The position numbers were made by a program, and so were the translations under genes. Positions 1 through 12,226 of a DNA stretch of 64,000 nucleotides are shown piece after piece. This stretch comes from Diphasiastrum complanatum (Eukaryota > Streptophyta > Lycopodiopsida > Lycopodiales > Lycopodiaceae), in assembly GCA_029204225.1 (NCBI GenBank), contig CM055098.1, positions 23,999,367 through 24,063,366 of the forward strand, in the 5' to 3' direction. Positions within the stretch are counted from its first letter, which is position 1. Each line of letters opens with the position of its first letter. The notes below the pieces were generated by a model. The model made no database searches and was not told the origin of the DNA. It worked only from the letters and a program-made list of their open reading frames with translations.

Positions 1-2329
1 ACCCTCTTGTAGAAACTCGTGGACAGCCAAGGAGAATAGTCAGTATTGCTTACAAAAATGTGTTATACAAATGGGATGCACACATATATAGTCCAAGATG
101 ACTATCTAACTTCATGACTGTTGGCTATCCAACTATTTGACTATTGGCTTTCCAACTACTTGACTATCCAACTTTCTATAAGTTACATAGAAAGAATAAG
201 GTACCTCCAATATGTCAAGTTGGGGTACTTAATGTCACAATTAAGCCTAGGAGACCCATGAGTCCCTACCAGGTTAATTTTATACTAACTTAGCTAACTC
301 TAAGTTTAGTAGGCCTAATATGATAAATGACCATGGTTACACAACTCTCGACCTTTTGGGCCAAAGTAACCTATGGTAATGTAAGCAATTCCATTACCAT
401 TCCAACAGCCGACTCCAGCGTAGGGCTCATGAGGGGATGATGAGCACAATTTTCAGGACCTACACCAGGATGTACTTCAATGCAAACAGGTTACCAGGGC
501 TGCACCACCGGCAACAGCGTCACCACCATAGGTATGTCTATTTTTGAACGATTTTGTTTTTTTCTTTAACCGACACCACCTATAGTGTATGGCAAGTCAC
601 AAACCAGTTATTGGTCGTCCATTTATCTTGCAAGGGGATGCTCCAACTTCACCACTGTGGGGGGAAGGGGCTGTCCACTTGGACAATGAGCACCTATCCC
701 CTCCCTGACAAATTTGTGGACCTGAACCTCCCAGTGCACCTAAAAGGAGCAAGGCAAGGATTTCAGACTTGCACTTGAAGCGAGGCCATGAGGCAACAAA
801 GGCTCTTGGTTCCTCCCAGATCCCCACAACATCCACCTCGAGAAAGAGACCCAGGCAGATCTAAAGGGCTTCGAATTGGTGTCAAGACACAGCAAGGTAG
901 AGGCACTGCCGGTGGCAAGGATTGAGGGAGGACCAAAGCTCAATTTTTGCATCACTTATGATCTCTCAAACAAGTCGGTTTTTCAGTTTTTGCACTTATC
1001 AGATACACATGTATTGTTCATAGACTGGACCTATTGAATTGTAGTGCTTTATGTTCTACGAGCCATTGTACATTCATTTCATGAGCTATAAATGAGTGCT
1101 CTTCTATCCAGGGTTTTCAAATTTTCCGTATGGGTATGTTGTTGTAAATTTATCTTAAAAATGTGAGTGCGATATATAATTTGTGTTTCATGAATGATTC
1201 AATGATGTATTCGTCGTCTATTAAAGTTTCATACAGTGCAAAGTTTTGATAGGGCTTAGGATTATCTACCCCACCCCTTATCTTTGCCTATCTGCCTTGC
1301 TATTCACCTATCTACCTTGCTATCTGCCTATTTGCCTCCCTATATGTGCCATCTACCTTGCTATCTCCCTATTTGTCTCACTATCTTGCTATCTCCCTAT
1401 CCATTTGTGCCAATCTACCTCCCTGTCTCACTATTTGCCACTTGCCTCCCTATCAGCCTCTCTGTCTGTGGCAAGATGCCTCTGATATATCGGTACAGAA
1501 TTTTCTTAGAACATTAAAAATTCAGGCATCAGGCCAATTATTTTCAAGGCTGCAAATATCCCATTCATCACTAATTTCTGAGAGAATTAAAAATAAATAT
1601 ATGTTCCAAAAACAATATCTTATGCACGTTCCAAAATTGAATGCATTCCACTTTGGAACAGGTTCCTATATGGTGCTAACAATGCAATCTCCTTTACAAT
1701 GAACAATGGACTCAAAAACTCCAACTATTAGGAACAAAGCTCTGCAGAAAAAGGAAAAAAACTACAAAGAATATCAGAAAGTTGACAAAAAATAGGCAAT
1801 GTGAAAAAAGAAAATAACCAACAACATGACACTATGTGAGATCGGTTAGCTTTGATGGTACCAAATTCGACCAACTCCAGAAACATGTGCACCCTCAAAA
1901 GAATGTGAACGGCTGGCCACTACTTTCATGAAGAACAGGCATGTCCTCTGAAGTGAAAGCCAAATATGTCTTTGTAGATCGGAATATATTCAGATTCACA
2001 AATTCAATTTGTAAGGTTAGCAAAGTCATTAGATGAGATTTGAAAGATAGAACTACACATACGAACAACCAAAAAACATAAATAAATTCATGTCAAAACA
2101 ACGACATTAAAAATCAAATTGTAGCCAGCTAGCTTTACTTAAGCTCTCCAAAGACCATGAAATAACACTAACAATTTCCAAAAGCCATTGATTTTTTAAG
2201 AAGCTATCAAAATTTTGGACATGAAAAGCTGTTTTCAATTCTAAATAAGCTGAAAAGTACTTTTAGAGAAGTGTTCGCATCAGAATATTAAATTGAATAC
2301 TTCAGAGCCAGTAATTGGCAAGAACTTAC
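1..2329. other. Probable long intron of the ATXR3 gene; no exon recognised
   Basis: The exon ending at 2330 has a strong GTAAGT donor, so at least the adjacent part is intron on the minus strand. I searched this stretch by eye on the minus strand for the SET-domain exons (the GxGVV, NYxSRxxHSCxPN and FDY-type motifs expected next) and found none. It holds a short degenerate repeat of ACTATCCAACT type near 100-175 and a low-complexity CCTATCT tract annotated separately. The open frames seen here are short and show no family resemblance. Confidence 0.5.
1262..1475. repeat. Degenerate short tandem repeat, CTATCTNCCT type
   Basis: Roughly 200 bases are built from imperfect 8-12 base units such as CTATCTACCTTG, CTATTTGCCTCC and CTATCTCCCT. 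The tract leaves all plus-strand frames open, but the predicted peptides are low-complexity Leu/Ser/Tyr/Pro strings and are not credible proteins. It lies within the presumed ATXR3 intron. Confidence 0.7.
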
Positions 2330-5300
2330 CTTACGATATGCGACATATTTATCCTTAAGCCTCTTCTGCATGTTCTTTAGAAGGTCTTCACAAAACACAT
2401 GCAAACTCTGGTTGTTTGCTATCTGAGCATTATGTGACATTTTCTGCACCACAGATATTAATGAACACTCCATAGGAGCCTTCCCTGTACCAGTATAATG
2501 GCTTACTTCTTCATTTAAGGTTCGAAGCAATCCCTGTTACATGACAGTTCGACAAATTGTATGAGATACAATATAGCTACTGGAATTACAAAAGTTCATA
2601 AGCAAGATAAGTTGTGCCAGGTTCACCGTTCAGAGAAGTCTATCACCTCTTCAATAAACTGATGTCTTTGTATTTCACTGAATTCCAATGTGCCTTCTGG
2701 CATTGTGTCCATTAACAGGTTGTAAGTGTAAGGCTCAATGCCATAAACTTCTTGCTCTACCACCTCGTCACCCAACCGCTTCCGAGGTCTGTATCCCTTG
2801 AGTTCCGGAATGTCAAGATGGCTATACTCACTTCCCTTTCTCTCCCTCGCAGCCTGCAGCTTCTCTACATAATCTTCAGGCATTTCAACTGTCATCTTTC
2901 TGTCCACTTCAGGCTGATCTATCACAATGTTGTAATCTTCAATCACTTCATACTTACGCGTAATAGGAGGAACCATGGCAGCCTTTGTCATCCGGGCACC
3001 CCATTCTCGAACTCCCATCTCCCATGAGCGACGATCATAAATGCCATCACTGTCCTCTTCTGGGAGACCATCATCTTCCTCAGAGTCACTCGCATGAGAC
3101 TCTTCTGAATCTTCACCATCATCCTCAGGTACATCCTCATCAGAAATCTCTGTGTCTGAATCCGACCAATTCTTAGACCTTTCTGTGAATCTTCTGCCTT
3201 CTGGTTCCGTAAAGCCAAAATCAGACTCAGCATCTGAATAAGTGCTGCTTAATTTAATATTTTTCTTTGATGCTCCAATCTTTCCTTTATATCCACTCAC
3301 ATATGGGCGATGACCTTTAAGTCCAGGGTTGCAAGAACTGTAAGCTCCTTGAGACTTCCGCCTTGCCTTTGCAGAAAGAATGGAGTTAGGCACCTTACCT
3401 TGCGCTTGATTTTCATGAGGTGAAAAATCAGATAAAGATTTTTCAAGAGCAGTTACCATTCGATTACTAGTCAAATAGATTTCCCTAGCTGCCTTGGCAA
3501 GAGAATTGCTCCTTGCATTCGACCTAGAGCTGCTTTTGAAATTCAACCTGCCATTGAAAGTATGACAATGTTACAATCTCTACATCCCTGAAAAAGAACA
3601 CCATACTCCTAGCGTGGCAATAAGCAGCAAGCAACATAGTATCAAGCACGTTGCAATAAAACCCAATCAATCATACAAGTTCAGTTGCATACTGCAATGC
3701 ATTTCGACGAAGAAGAGACAAATCGCCCTTGAAAGTCTTAAGACCATCCATGCCCCCGCGATAGTATCCCCCCTTCAGTTTTTTTTCCATAGTCAGAAAA
3801 TCCATGTGACGGCCACTCCCTGTGAAACTCTTACTATCAGATACACCCTGCAAATTTCAACAAGGTTTTCAAGCCAGAGTTATGGTCGTAGTGGATTTGG
3901 AGATGCTGGTGAAAAATACCAATAAGCAAAACTACTTAGGTAAGAAAAACTTACCATTTGGAAAAAGAACTTCTGGCTGTCAAGATCCATGAGAGCTTTC
4001 AGTATAAAAGCCAACTCTTCCAACAATTTATCTCCCTCACCTGGGCTTGCTGCTCCATTCCTTACAAGAACCTCCCCCCGGAATTTTGGAGATATGCATT
4101 TGTCAGCTCTCCAGGGTCGAGTGCTTTGCATTCTCCTTTTCCCCTCGGTTTTGTGCATGGTCTTTGATGACATGCTATCAGGTTTTCCCTTACTATCAAA
4201 AGGAAAACTTCTGCTCCCATTCTTTGGTTTTGCAGCTTTCGGCTTGGCACTTTCCAAACCTAATTTGGTTATACTTCCATTGTTAACAGATTTGGCTTCT
4301 TTGGAACTATCATTGGTTGAGAGAGACTGAGAACCTTGATCTGTCATATCTGCAAAATCTAATTCCATGGGCTCAGGAGTCGTAATATGTTCGCTAGCTT
4401 CTAACTTTGCTCTTTTGGAAGTGGATTCCGTAACTTCAACATCTGAAGCCTTCCCAGCAAAGCCTCTCTTCTCTCCAACTAATTTTACACTTTTTGTTTT
4501 GTAATGATAATCCCTACCTCCAAAAGAGACATTTTCCACACTGGCATTTTTGCTTTCCAAGGAAGAAGACAACCATTCAATTTGTGCAAAGCTCTTTCTC
4601 AAATCCTGAAATTGAGCACATCCTATTATGTCCACCGAGATGATTGACGGACGAGCATGAAGCAAATGCTTCAAAGCTATTGGACAAACCATTGTACAGC
4701 CTCGCAAACTGATCCTGGTGAAGTCCCCTCCAAATTTCTTGAGAAATGAAAACCATCCAACATTAGTAGTTGATGCTTCAGCATATGTGCTATAACCAAA
4801 TTTTTCAATGGTATTTGCATATCTACTATGCTCACAATAGAATGAAAAAAAATGCAGCATACGTATCAACAAAATTGGGAGGAAAATGAGGAATTAGGTT
4901 TAAACTTACTGCCAAAGAATGAAGAACTGAATCGGTACAAGAAACACCCAACACTGATAAATCAACATATTTTAATTCTGTTTTAAAAGCCTGAGCTGAT
5001 TTTCTCCACAATTTGCAAGTTGAACCAGCACAAGCCAATGTTTTCCAATCCCCTTGAAAACAATGGTATATTTGACTCAGAATCTTTTCTTGTAAACATC
5101 CCCAAGATGGCTCTCGCTGAACCATACTTTTCAGATCAGCAGCCTCCTCACTGGAAAACATGGATTCACCGGCAGCATAGATATCACTAGCAATGCTAGT
5201 TTCAAGTCCTGAATCTTCCCCAGGCTCTTGAAGATGCAAAGAACGACGCTTTTTCACTATTCGGCGCTGCTTTGTTTTTTCATCGTCGCTTTCATCTATA

Positions 5301-8300
5301 GCTTCAAGTTTTCTTTTCATATCTCCCAGCATATGTGAATTTGTAGGAAGAACTGAACATCACACAGAAATTCAGATCTTATGAGCAATATGGTAATGTA
5401 TCATATCAAGATGTAATTCAAATGATGTAAGAACTGAACTGAAAAATGAGTTTACATAAATGATAGCACAGTTTTTGTAGAAAAAATTACTATTTCAATT
5501 CATCAGATGCTATGAAGGAATATGCCAAAATAAACAAAGTTCCCAGTGCTCATTATGCATGATGTATGACTATCTGATATTGAATCAGCCTTGTCGCTAA
5601 TTCTACTCCATGCCAAGCTATGAAAATAAAAAGAGAAGCATCTCAATGTGTCAGCAAAGCAAAATCAAAAAGACCTGTTAAAGTATTCTCCTCAGATTTT
5701 GAGTTCGAGCCTGATGGTGAAACGTGTGAGTTTGTGGATTGCTGAATGTGTCTTGAACCCTTACAGGATACAGAAGGAAATAATTCTGGAATCTCAGATT
5801 CCAAAACCTTTCCAGAACATGTCTCTGAATGAAGAGCCAGCTGAGCAGTAGTAGTACTTGGACTGATGAATACATTAGCAGTTTCACCCATTTTTTTCCC
5901 ACTTAACCATGCCTCAAGACATTCATGTAAAGTCGCAGGTAACAAATGACTCTTATAGTGCCTCAATACAAATTCATGGAGTCGTCCACGAGTGAAACCC
6001 ATGAATGAGGGATGGACTTTCTGAACGTCCCATGATCTGCTGGGGCGATTTAAGGCAGAAGAATGTGCATGATTTGACAAACAATTTATCCCATTATCAA
6101 AGTCCGCTATCCGATGCAAACTGGGAATAGAAGGGCGAAAATTGTGTGCATCAGTGTCACCATTAGTCTGACTCGTCTGTAGCGAACGGGGAAAATCAGA
6201 ACTCCCTGATTCAGAGGCCCACTTAGTACATGGGAAATCTTTGAAAGCACACGAAAGAAGTGACTGACTTGGACACAGGGACGGTTCCCTGCTGACTCCC
6301 GGGGGTCCTGGTGAACTGCCATCGTCATGCACTTCAGAGTCTACTACACTTACCATTGGAGTCTCTGAGTTATGAACGACCATGTTTGGCACAAACAGTG
6401 GAATCCAAATAGCATCATTTTTACGGAAAATGCTCATTCCCTCCACCAATGTTCTGTCTTCAACCTTTGCTTGCAACCATGCAAAAGAGAAGGGCCCAAC
6501 CTCATGACCAGTTCCATCTAGATAGAACCAGTCACCATACTGGAAGTTAACATCACCTTTTGGAGTGACGAAGCCAGAATGGGGCATAAAAGGATTTCCC
6601 AGGGAAGTCATCCTGCCATCCACTTGCACACAGGGAGTGAGCTTCCCAGAAGCCAACTTACTGTCAGAACTCTCCACGTCTGCATTAACTTTTTCTGGTA
6701 CATTATTGCAATGCTCAATCGCCTGCTGCATGTTAGAGTTCCTATTGCACACCAAAGCTCCAATAGACCAGGTTGCTCCAGGGAAAACTGAAATAGATCC
6801 ACATTTCTTTGCCTCTGGCATATCCTTCGTAAGACTAGAAAACCTCTCGTTGCCAGTAGCTACATGCGCTGTTCCGCCTTTTTCTACAGCACCTTTGAAT
6901 AACTTTTGATTCAGATACCTTGGTTCCATTGATGCATTCATGCCTGAACCTGATAGCATGTTGCAAGCATGACTAGCGGACTTACTTCTCAAATTTACTG
7001 TATGCAGACCCATCTCTGACTTTGATGAGCCTGGATGACTTAAGGATAAACTACGAGCTTTAGAGGTTGAATTCCTTGGTTGAACAGAATGAGCTTGTGT
7101 TTGCTGGGGGTTTGAACATCCTTTTAACCTGTCAGTGGACTGATGATTTTTCTCAATCCTTGCACGGACCCAAGGGGGTAAATCTAGCTTCATTCGTGCA
7201 GTAGAAAAGTCAATTACACTTGAAAATTCTTGAAATTGCTTGCGTGGATCAGGTAGACCCGATTTTTTAACACTGCATAGAGGCTGTCCATTGTTTAGAA
7301 CAACCTTCTTCCCTATGTCATATTGACCTTGAGGCAAAGCATCAAGTGGGTAAACCAGCTTCCAATCACCTCCCCGCAAAGTCCATTGTCGAAAGTCTAT
7401 GTGATTTTCCTGATGAGTTGCATTTGAGCATGTTGCAACCATAGGGATAGTTGCCTCATCAGCACCTTTTGCTTGCACCTCCAGTGCTGAAGATGTGCTG
7501 CTTAAAGGTCCATGAAGTGTGTTTACATCAAATCCAAGACCTTGAAAGCTATGAGCATCACCAAAACAATCACCTCCCTTCCATGGGTTTCCAAATGGGG
7601 AGAATCCACCATGTGATTGGGGAGAAGAATCTGCCAAATACATGAAACTATCAGAGGCAGTCAAAAGCCCTAGACCTGTTGCATCACATTGATGTGTACA
7701 CTACATTTGAATCCATGAAAAGAGCTTGGTGTTTAAAAAAAAAAACTCAAGTTGTACTCCTGCTAATAATCCACGACATACTGCTGGCAGCATGTACACA
7801 AAGCAGAAAACTATTCACCTTCATTCTGGCAAAATACTTCATCGTCTTGCCGCATCTGACGCGCCACACTCAGAGCTTCTGCAAACATTCCAAAAGCATG
7901 TAAAAATTCAGGAACAAGCATGTGATAAAATCAACCATGTGATCCTGTCTAGACTACTTGAGAGAATTAAGGAGGCAACTGAACAACTTAGAACAGCATG
8001 TCAAGAAGGCTGCAAAAAGAGAAAAAGCTACCAGAAACAATCTCCTTTTCTCTCCCAGGAATTAATGTGAATCCTTTCATAAGACGGTCCACCCGTTCAT
8101 CAATGTGAAAATCAGCAAGACTGTTATTAGATCCTGTCTCTGCACCAAAGTCTTTGTGTAGGTGATCTGGACTGCATCTACCAGTTTGTGAATCAACTTT
8201 GTGTTTCTCAAAATCAGCAAAATAAGTTGAAAGAACTCCAACATGCTGTTCAACGACATTTACATCACCATGCGTTCCAAGTGTTGACAAGCCATTCTCG

Positions 8301-9811
8301 AAAATCTGGAGTTGTGATTGGTTGTGTAATGTACTTTCCAGATGACTTTGCAGCTGATTTTGTTCTCTAGGAGACTCTGCATGTTCAAGAGTAACCCACT
8401 CATTGCTCATATGCTGTTTAACCATATGATCGGACTTCAGCAGTCCAGTATGATGCAAAAATTTTAGAGCTGCCAACTCCAGAGGACCTTGTAATGTGCC
8501 ATCGTTGTCTAGGTACACCCATCCTCCCTTTTCAGATTTTTTGTCACTACACTCGTCTTCAGCTGTTCTATACAACAGACTATCCGTCGCTTCCGTATTT
8601 TCCAAGGTCATAAAAGAGGCTTTACTTGGGGTCTGCGATGCAAATGTCCTTGAAACAGAATCCTCAGTAAGAAAACAACTTTGTACTGTGATCTCTCCTT
8701 GACATTCATTTGCTCGATTTACAGCTGAAGAATGGTTTCCAGAAGATCGGACAGGCCTCCAGTCCTTCTTAAAGTGATTTCCCGAACGATGATACCTTGA
8801 TTCGGACGAAACCCATTCATCATGCCTTCCATGGCCATTCCGTTGACCAAATGCTCCTGAACTATTCCTAAAATTTCTTCTTTCTGATGCATATGTTGAA
8901 GAGTTCAGGCCATCTCTATCAGAATACCTTCTACCCGGGTTTTGTCTTGAAGGATCGCTATTCCTCCCCGAACGGGCAGGTGCACCTACACCATTACAGC
9001 GACTGGTATGATGCTCATAAACTCCTCGGTTGGTTGTATGGCCTCTATTACTTGGAATCCTTTTATTGAAGATTCCATTCCAACCACATGAATTGCCCAT
9101 TTCTGAGCTTTGACATGTTGAATTTGTGACAGCATCTCCATCCTGATGCACGGGTTGTTGCCGTTGGGCCAAAAAAAAACTCCCAGAGGAATTGGTGCAT
9201 TCACCCAAATCACGATGCTGCAATGAATTCATCTGCCCCTTGCAAACAGACCTTTCGGATAAACGAAATTTCTCCCATGTGCTTTTGGTAGCTTCTGAGA
9301 GTGTAACTGGAGCACGATCACATAACTCCAAGGAAGAATTTTGATCCAATTCTTTTGGTCCACAATCCCATCTAGAAGCTCGCCTAACCTTAACTATACC
9401 ACCACCTGTAGTTTGGTGAGGCACCATGTCGTTCATTCCAAAGACCTCGACTGGCACCTCAAAGGACTCACAAGGCTTATCTGCCACTGCATTTGCTGGA
9501 TCCATCCTTCCACAGTCACTGTCAACAACTGGAGGTTTGCAAGCAGAATAAAATTTGCCTGAACCACGAAAATAAACATGCTTGTTGGCATTCTTCTGCT
9601 GAGAAAAAACTTCACCACCCACAGATGATTTATGGCTGGTATCTACATTGTCAAACAAGTTCTCCTCTGCTTGTCCTCTCGAAAGTCCGCAGTCAGCTTT
9701 TAGAACACTGATTTCAGTAAGGGATTTTTCTAATCTTTCTCCCAGATTGCAACCTAATGGAGGAAAACAAGAAAGATTATCCACGGCTAATCCACGGCTT
9801 TCTGCTTCCAT
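2330..9811 (-). CDS. ATXR3: ATXR3/SDG2-type histone H3K4 methyltransferase, 5' part (7 exons); SET domain beyond window
   Basis: ATXR3 is the main H3K4 trimethyltransferase of plants and acts in the nucleus. My exon model (minus): 9811-8032, 7675-5675, 5352-4910, 4830-3955, 3847-3693, 3547-2647, 2533-2330; all GT-AG, with phases 1,1,0,0,2,0,0 that join into one frame of 2120 codons. The start is the ATG at 9811; an upstream coding exon is possible. Visible parts: basic Ser/Arg/Asn-rich N-terminus; a first GYF-like module (WVYLDNDGTLQGP) late in exon 1; a second (DWFYLDGTGHEVGP) in exon 2; a KKRR basic segment and an F-box-like helix block followed by LRR-like strands (YVDLSVLGVSCTDS, ISLRGCTMV, ISVDIIGC) in exons 3-4; a Ser/Asp/Glu-rich acidic region; then the conserved pre-SET block (REWGARMTKAAMVPP, RKYEVIEDY, GYRPRKRLGDEVVEQEVYG, DKYVAYRK). 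This order matches Arabidopsis ATXR3, where SET and post-SET follow. No frameshift or stop is seen, so the gene is probably intact but cut by the window edge. Family assignment is strong; exact exon ends are inference. Confidence 0.9.
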
Positions 9812-11714
9812 CACCCTGAATCTTGAAAAAACAGGCATAGTTCCAAGTGTAAGTCAATGTATCCCAACTGTAACAGATCGATTAAAAACAACAATTTTTA
9901 TTAGAACAGGCTACACTGAACATCAGGGTTGTTGGTTTCTTACATTAACAAAAAAGTTTATCAGAAAATAAAATGATAGGCCATTGCTCGGAACATAGAA
10001 ACATTGAGGAAAGGGTGACAAGAAAAAACTGTTCAGACAATTCATTGCTATTTTCTCTTGAAATTGCCTCTGAAGTCTTTAAACAATCAAGCTTGAGTGA
10101 GTTAATGAAAGCAAATGTCTGTCACTCACTTGCCTCTGAAGTTTTTTGAATTTTATACTCTGAAAATTGGCCCCATCTCAAAAAAGTTTAGACTTCACCT
10201 TCAGCCATTGAACCCTCGTCATTATATCTCATAAAGTACGCATTCTGGAATACTTCAACCACGACTATTAGAATTTAAATGCCACCCCTCTTTGAGAATG
10301 AAATAGGTGCCTGGTTTACCAAAGATGGTAAAAAAAATAGGTCTCTTGAGAATGGTTTGAAACATGCCCCTGAAAGGTATTTGCAGGGCGTGAAAGGGAT
10401 GGGTTTTAGACTTATAAAGAATAGGCTGTCCTGCAAATGAACAAAATCATCGGCACAGAAGGGATGAAATGCATAAGTCACCTGAGGCAGTTACAAATTG
10501 CAGATGTGACTTGCACTCATGAACCTGGTGTTATCAAGTGATAAAGACTGACCTACATTCCAACATACCAATCATCATTCACAGGACAAAGCTTATAATC
10601 TGCCATACATTGAATCCAATTTCAAGCTATGGTGTTAACAACATAATGTTTTGTCAGTTGAGGGACTGCAAAGAGGATGGCAGCTAGAATTCATAGCAGT
10701 TGTGTACCTCTTTCTCTTCAACTTGCTCGTAGTCTTGAGTTTATCTATTTGTGTTACTGCCTCAAACTGTATGCTTTCTAAAGTTTCCGCTTCGTTATGT
10801 GCATCTATATACTTGCAAGAGTATGTAGTTATGTACCAATAACAGAAAGAGAAGAGGCGTAGTTTCTACACAAGGGAAAGAGAAGCTTTCAAACCATATT
10901 TTTGTCATTCAAACAACAACGTCCAACAAAAGTGGAGGCAAAGGCAACAACTTCATGGGTGCCAAAGTGATTGTATTCTCAGCTTGGGGTGATCGGAGAC
11001 ACTGTACTATTAAACCCTAATTTCACCCAAAAGAGAGTGCCAGAAATTAGCTCCTTAGCAGCAAAATACTAGCACAAAATATTGCAACAATAGCCAATAA
11101 ATAGATATTGTGTAAGGCTCCGTAATTCATTGAGTGACAACTTTGGCAAATGAGGTCTCATAGTTAGAAACCCTATGAGCATCTCGCCAAGAAGTTTGAG
11201 CACCGTCATAATTGAGAGACTGGTGCAGGTTAGAAGGTCAATGTCTTGTATTTTGTGTGTGACATATGCGATGTTTGACTCTATGGAATGGATTTAAGAT
11301 TGATGTTTGGTTTCTAAGAAAAACAAGCCGGGCAGAGAGATTGCAGGAAAACTTGTGGCAATTAAATTGTCTACGGTTTTGTAACCACAAACAAATCCAA
11401 GAAAACTATACTCATACCATCAATGGATTTTATATATTGGTCCACCTCGAAAACTACTTAGTTGACAAAGTAATCAAACCCTAAGTTTAAAAGAAAGCAA
11501 TTCTTTATCGTTGACGAGGTATCAAAATCCTACGGAGCTTGATGCAAGAACATAATAGACTTTCAACCCTTCCATCCATTTCGGACCTGCAAATTCTCCA
11601 GCCGTTGCTGGAACCGTGCGAATACTGGCTTCATACGTGAATGCTGTCGAAGCCGATCCCTGTTAACTGATTCGGTCGTGAAACTTTTCAGAACACTAAA
11701 TTAAAGAGAAAAAC
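9812..11714 (-). other. Probable 5' intron of ATXR3
   Basis: Exon 1 of the coding model is preceded on the minus strand by a plausible acceptor (TTTTTTCAAG) just upstream of the ATG. A matching donor (CAG followed by GTTTTTCTC) is found at 11714-11713, downstream of a CT-rich leader. Between them I see AT-rich sequence with no convincing open frame. Several frames of 60-70 codons show no family resemblance and no codon-like structure. Confidence 0.35.
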
Positions 11715-12209
11715 CTGATTCAGCTTCGCTTAATGCCGCGCAATAACCGTACACACACATTCCCCGCCCTCCCCCACACACGCACTTACACAATAAGACA
11801 AGCTTCGATCAAGGAAACGGGACAGGCCACAGAAGCAAAAATGAAACGAGCGAGAGCCGAAACACGAGCCTGTAGCAAACGGAAGAAATCCCTGATGCCG
11901 GCCGACATACACTGAATTCTGCAGCATGCAACATCAAAGCAAAAAACACAAAAAAAAAAACACAGCGGAGATGCTGTTAGCAGCAACAGCAGCAGTAGCA
12001 GGCCAGAGAAAAAGGAAGCGCAGGCATAACGATGCGACGAGAACGAAGCTCATGCATCAAAGCAACGATCACGAAGAAGAAGCAGAAGCAGAAGAAGAAG
12101 AAGAAGCAGAGACGAAGAAGACGAAAGTTCTGGGAGGAAACAATAAAAAGCAAATGAAAAGCCAATAATATGAACCAAAACAGGGCGCCCAAGAGGGAGC
12201 TAGAAACCC
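11715..12209 (-). promoter_or_regulatory. Probable 5' UTR and proximal promoter of ATXR3
   Basis: Read on the minus strand, 12050-12130 is a dense CTTCTT/TCTGCT pyrimidine tract, typical of plant 5' leaders. The stretch ends in a good splice donor. It is markedly more GC-rich than its surroundings and lies upstream of the ATXR3 start in the right orientation. The plus-strand frame through it (His/Lys/Glu-rich, 80 codons) is a by-product of the GAA repeats. I cannot place a TATA box or start site with confidence. Confidence 0.35.
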
Positions 12210-12226
12210 GGGGGGGGGGGGGGGGG
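12210..12226. repeat. Poly-G run (17 G)
   Basis: An uninterrupted run of G flanked by CCC on the left and CGCGG on the right. It marks the upstream edge of the GC-rich leader region of ATXR3. Such runs are slippage-prone, so the exact length should not be trusted. Confidence 0.8.

Noticed and set aside
1246-1702. Plus-strand Leu/Ser/Tyr/Pro-rich proteins
   Set aside because: All frames are open through a CTATCT-type degenerate repeat; there is no domain and no splice or start support.
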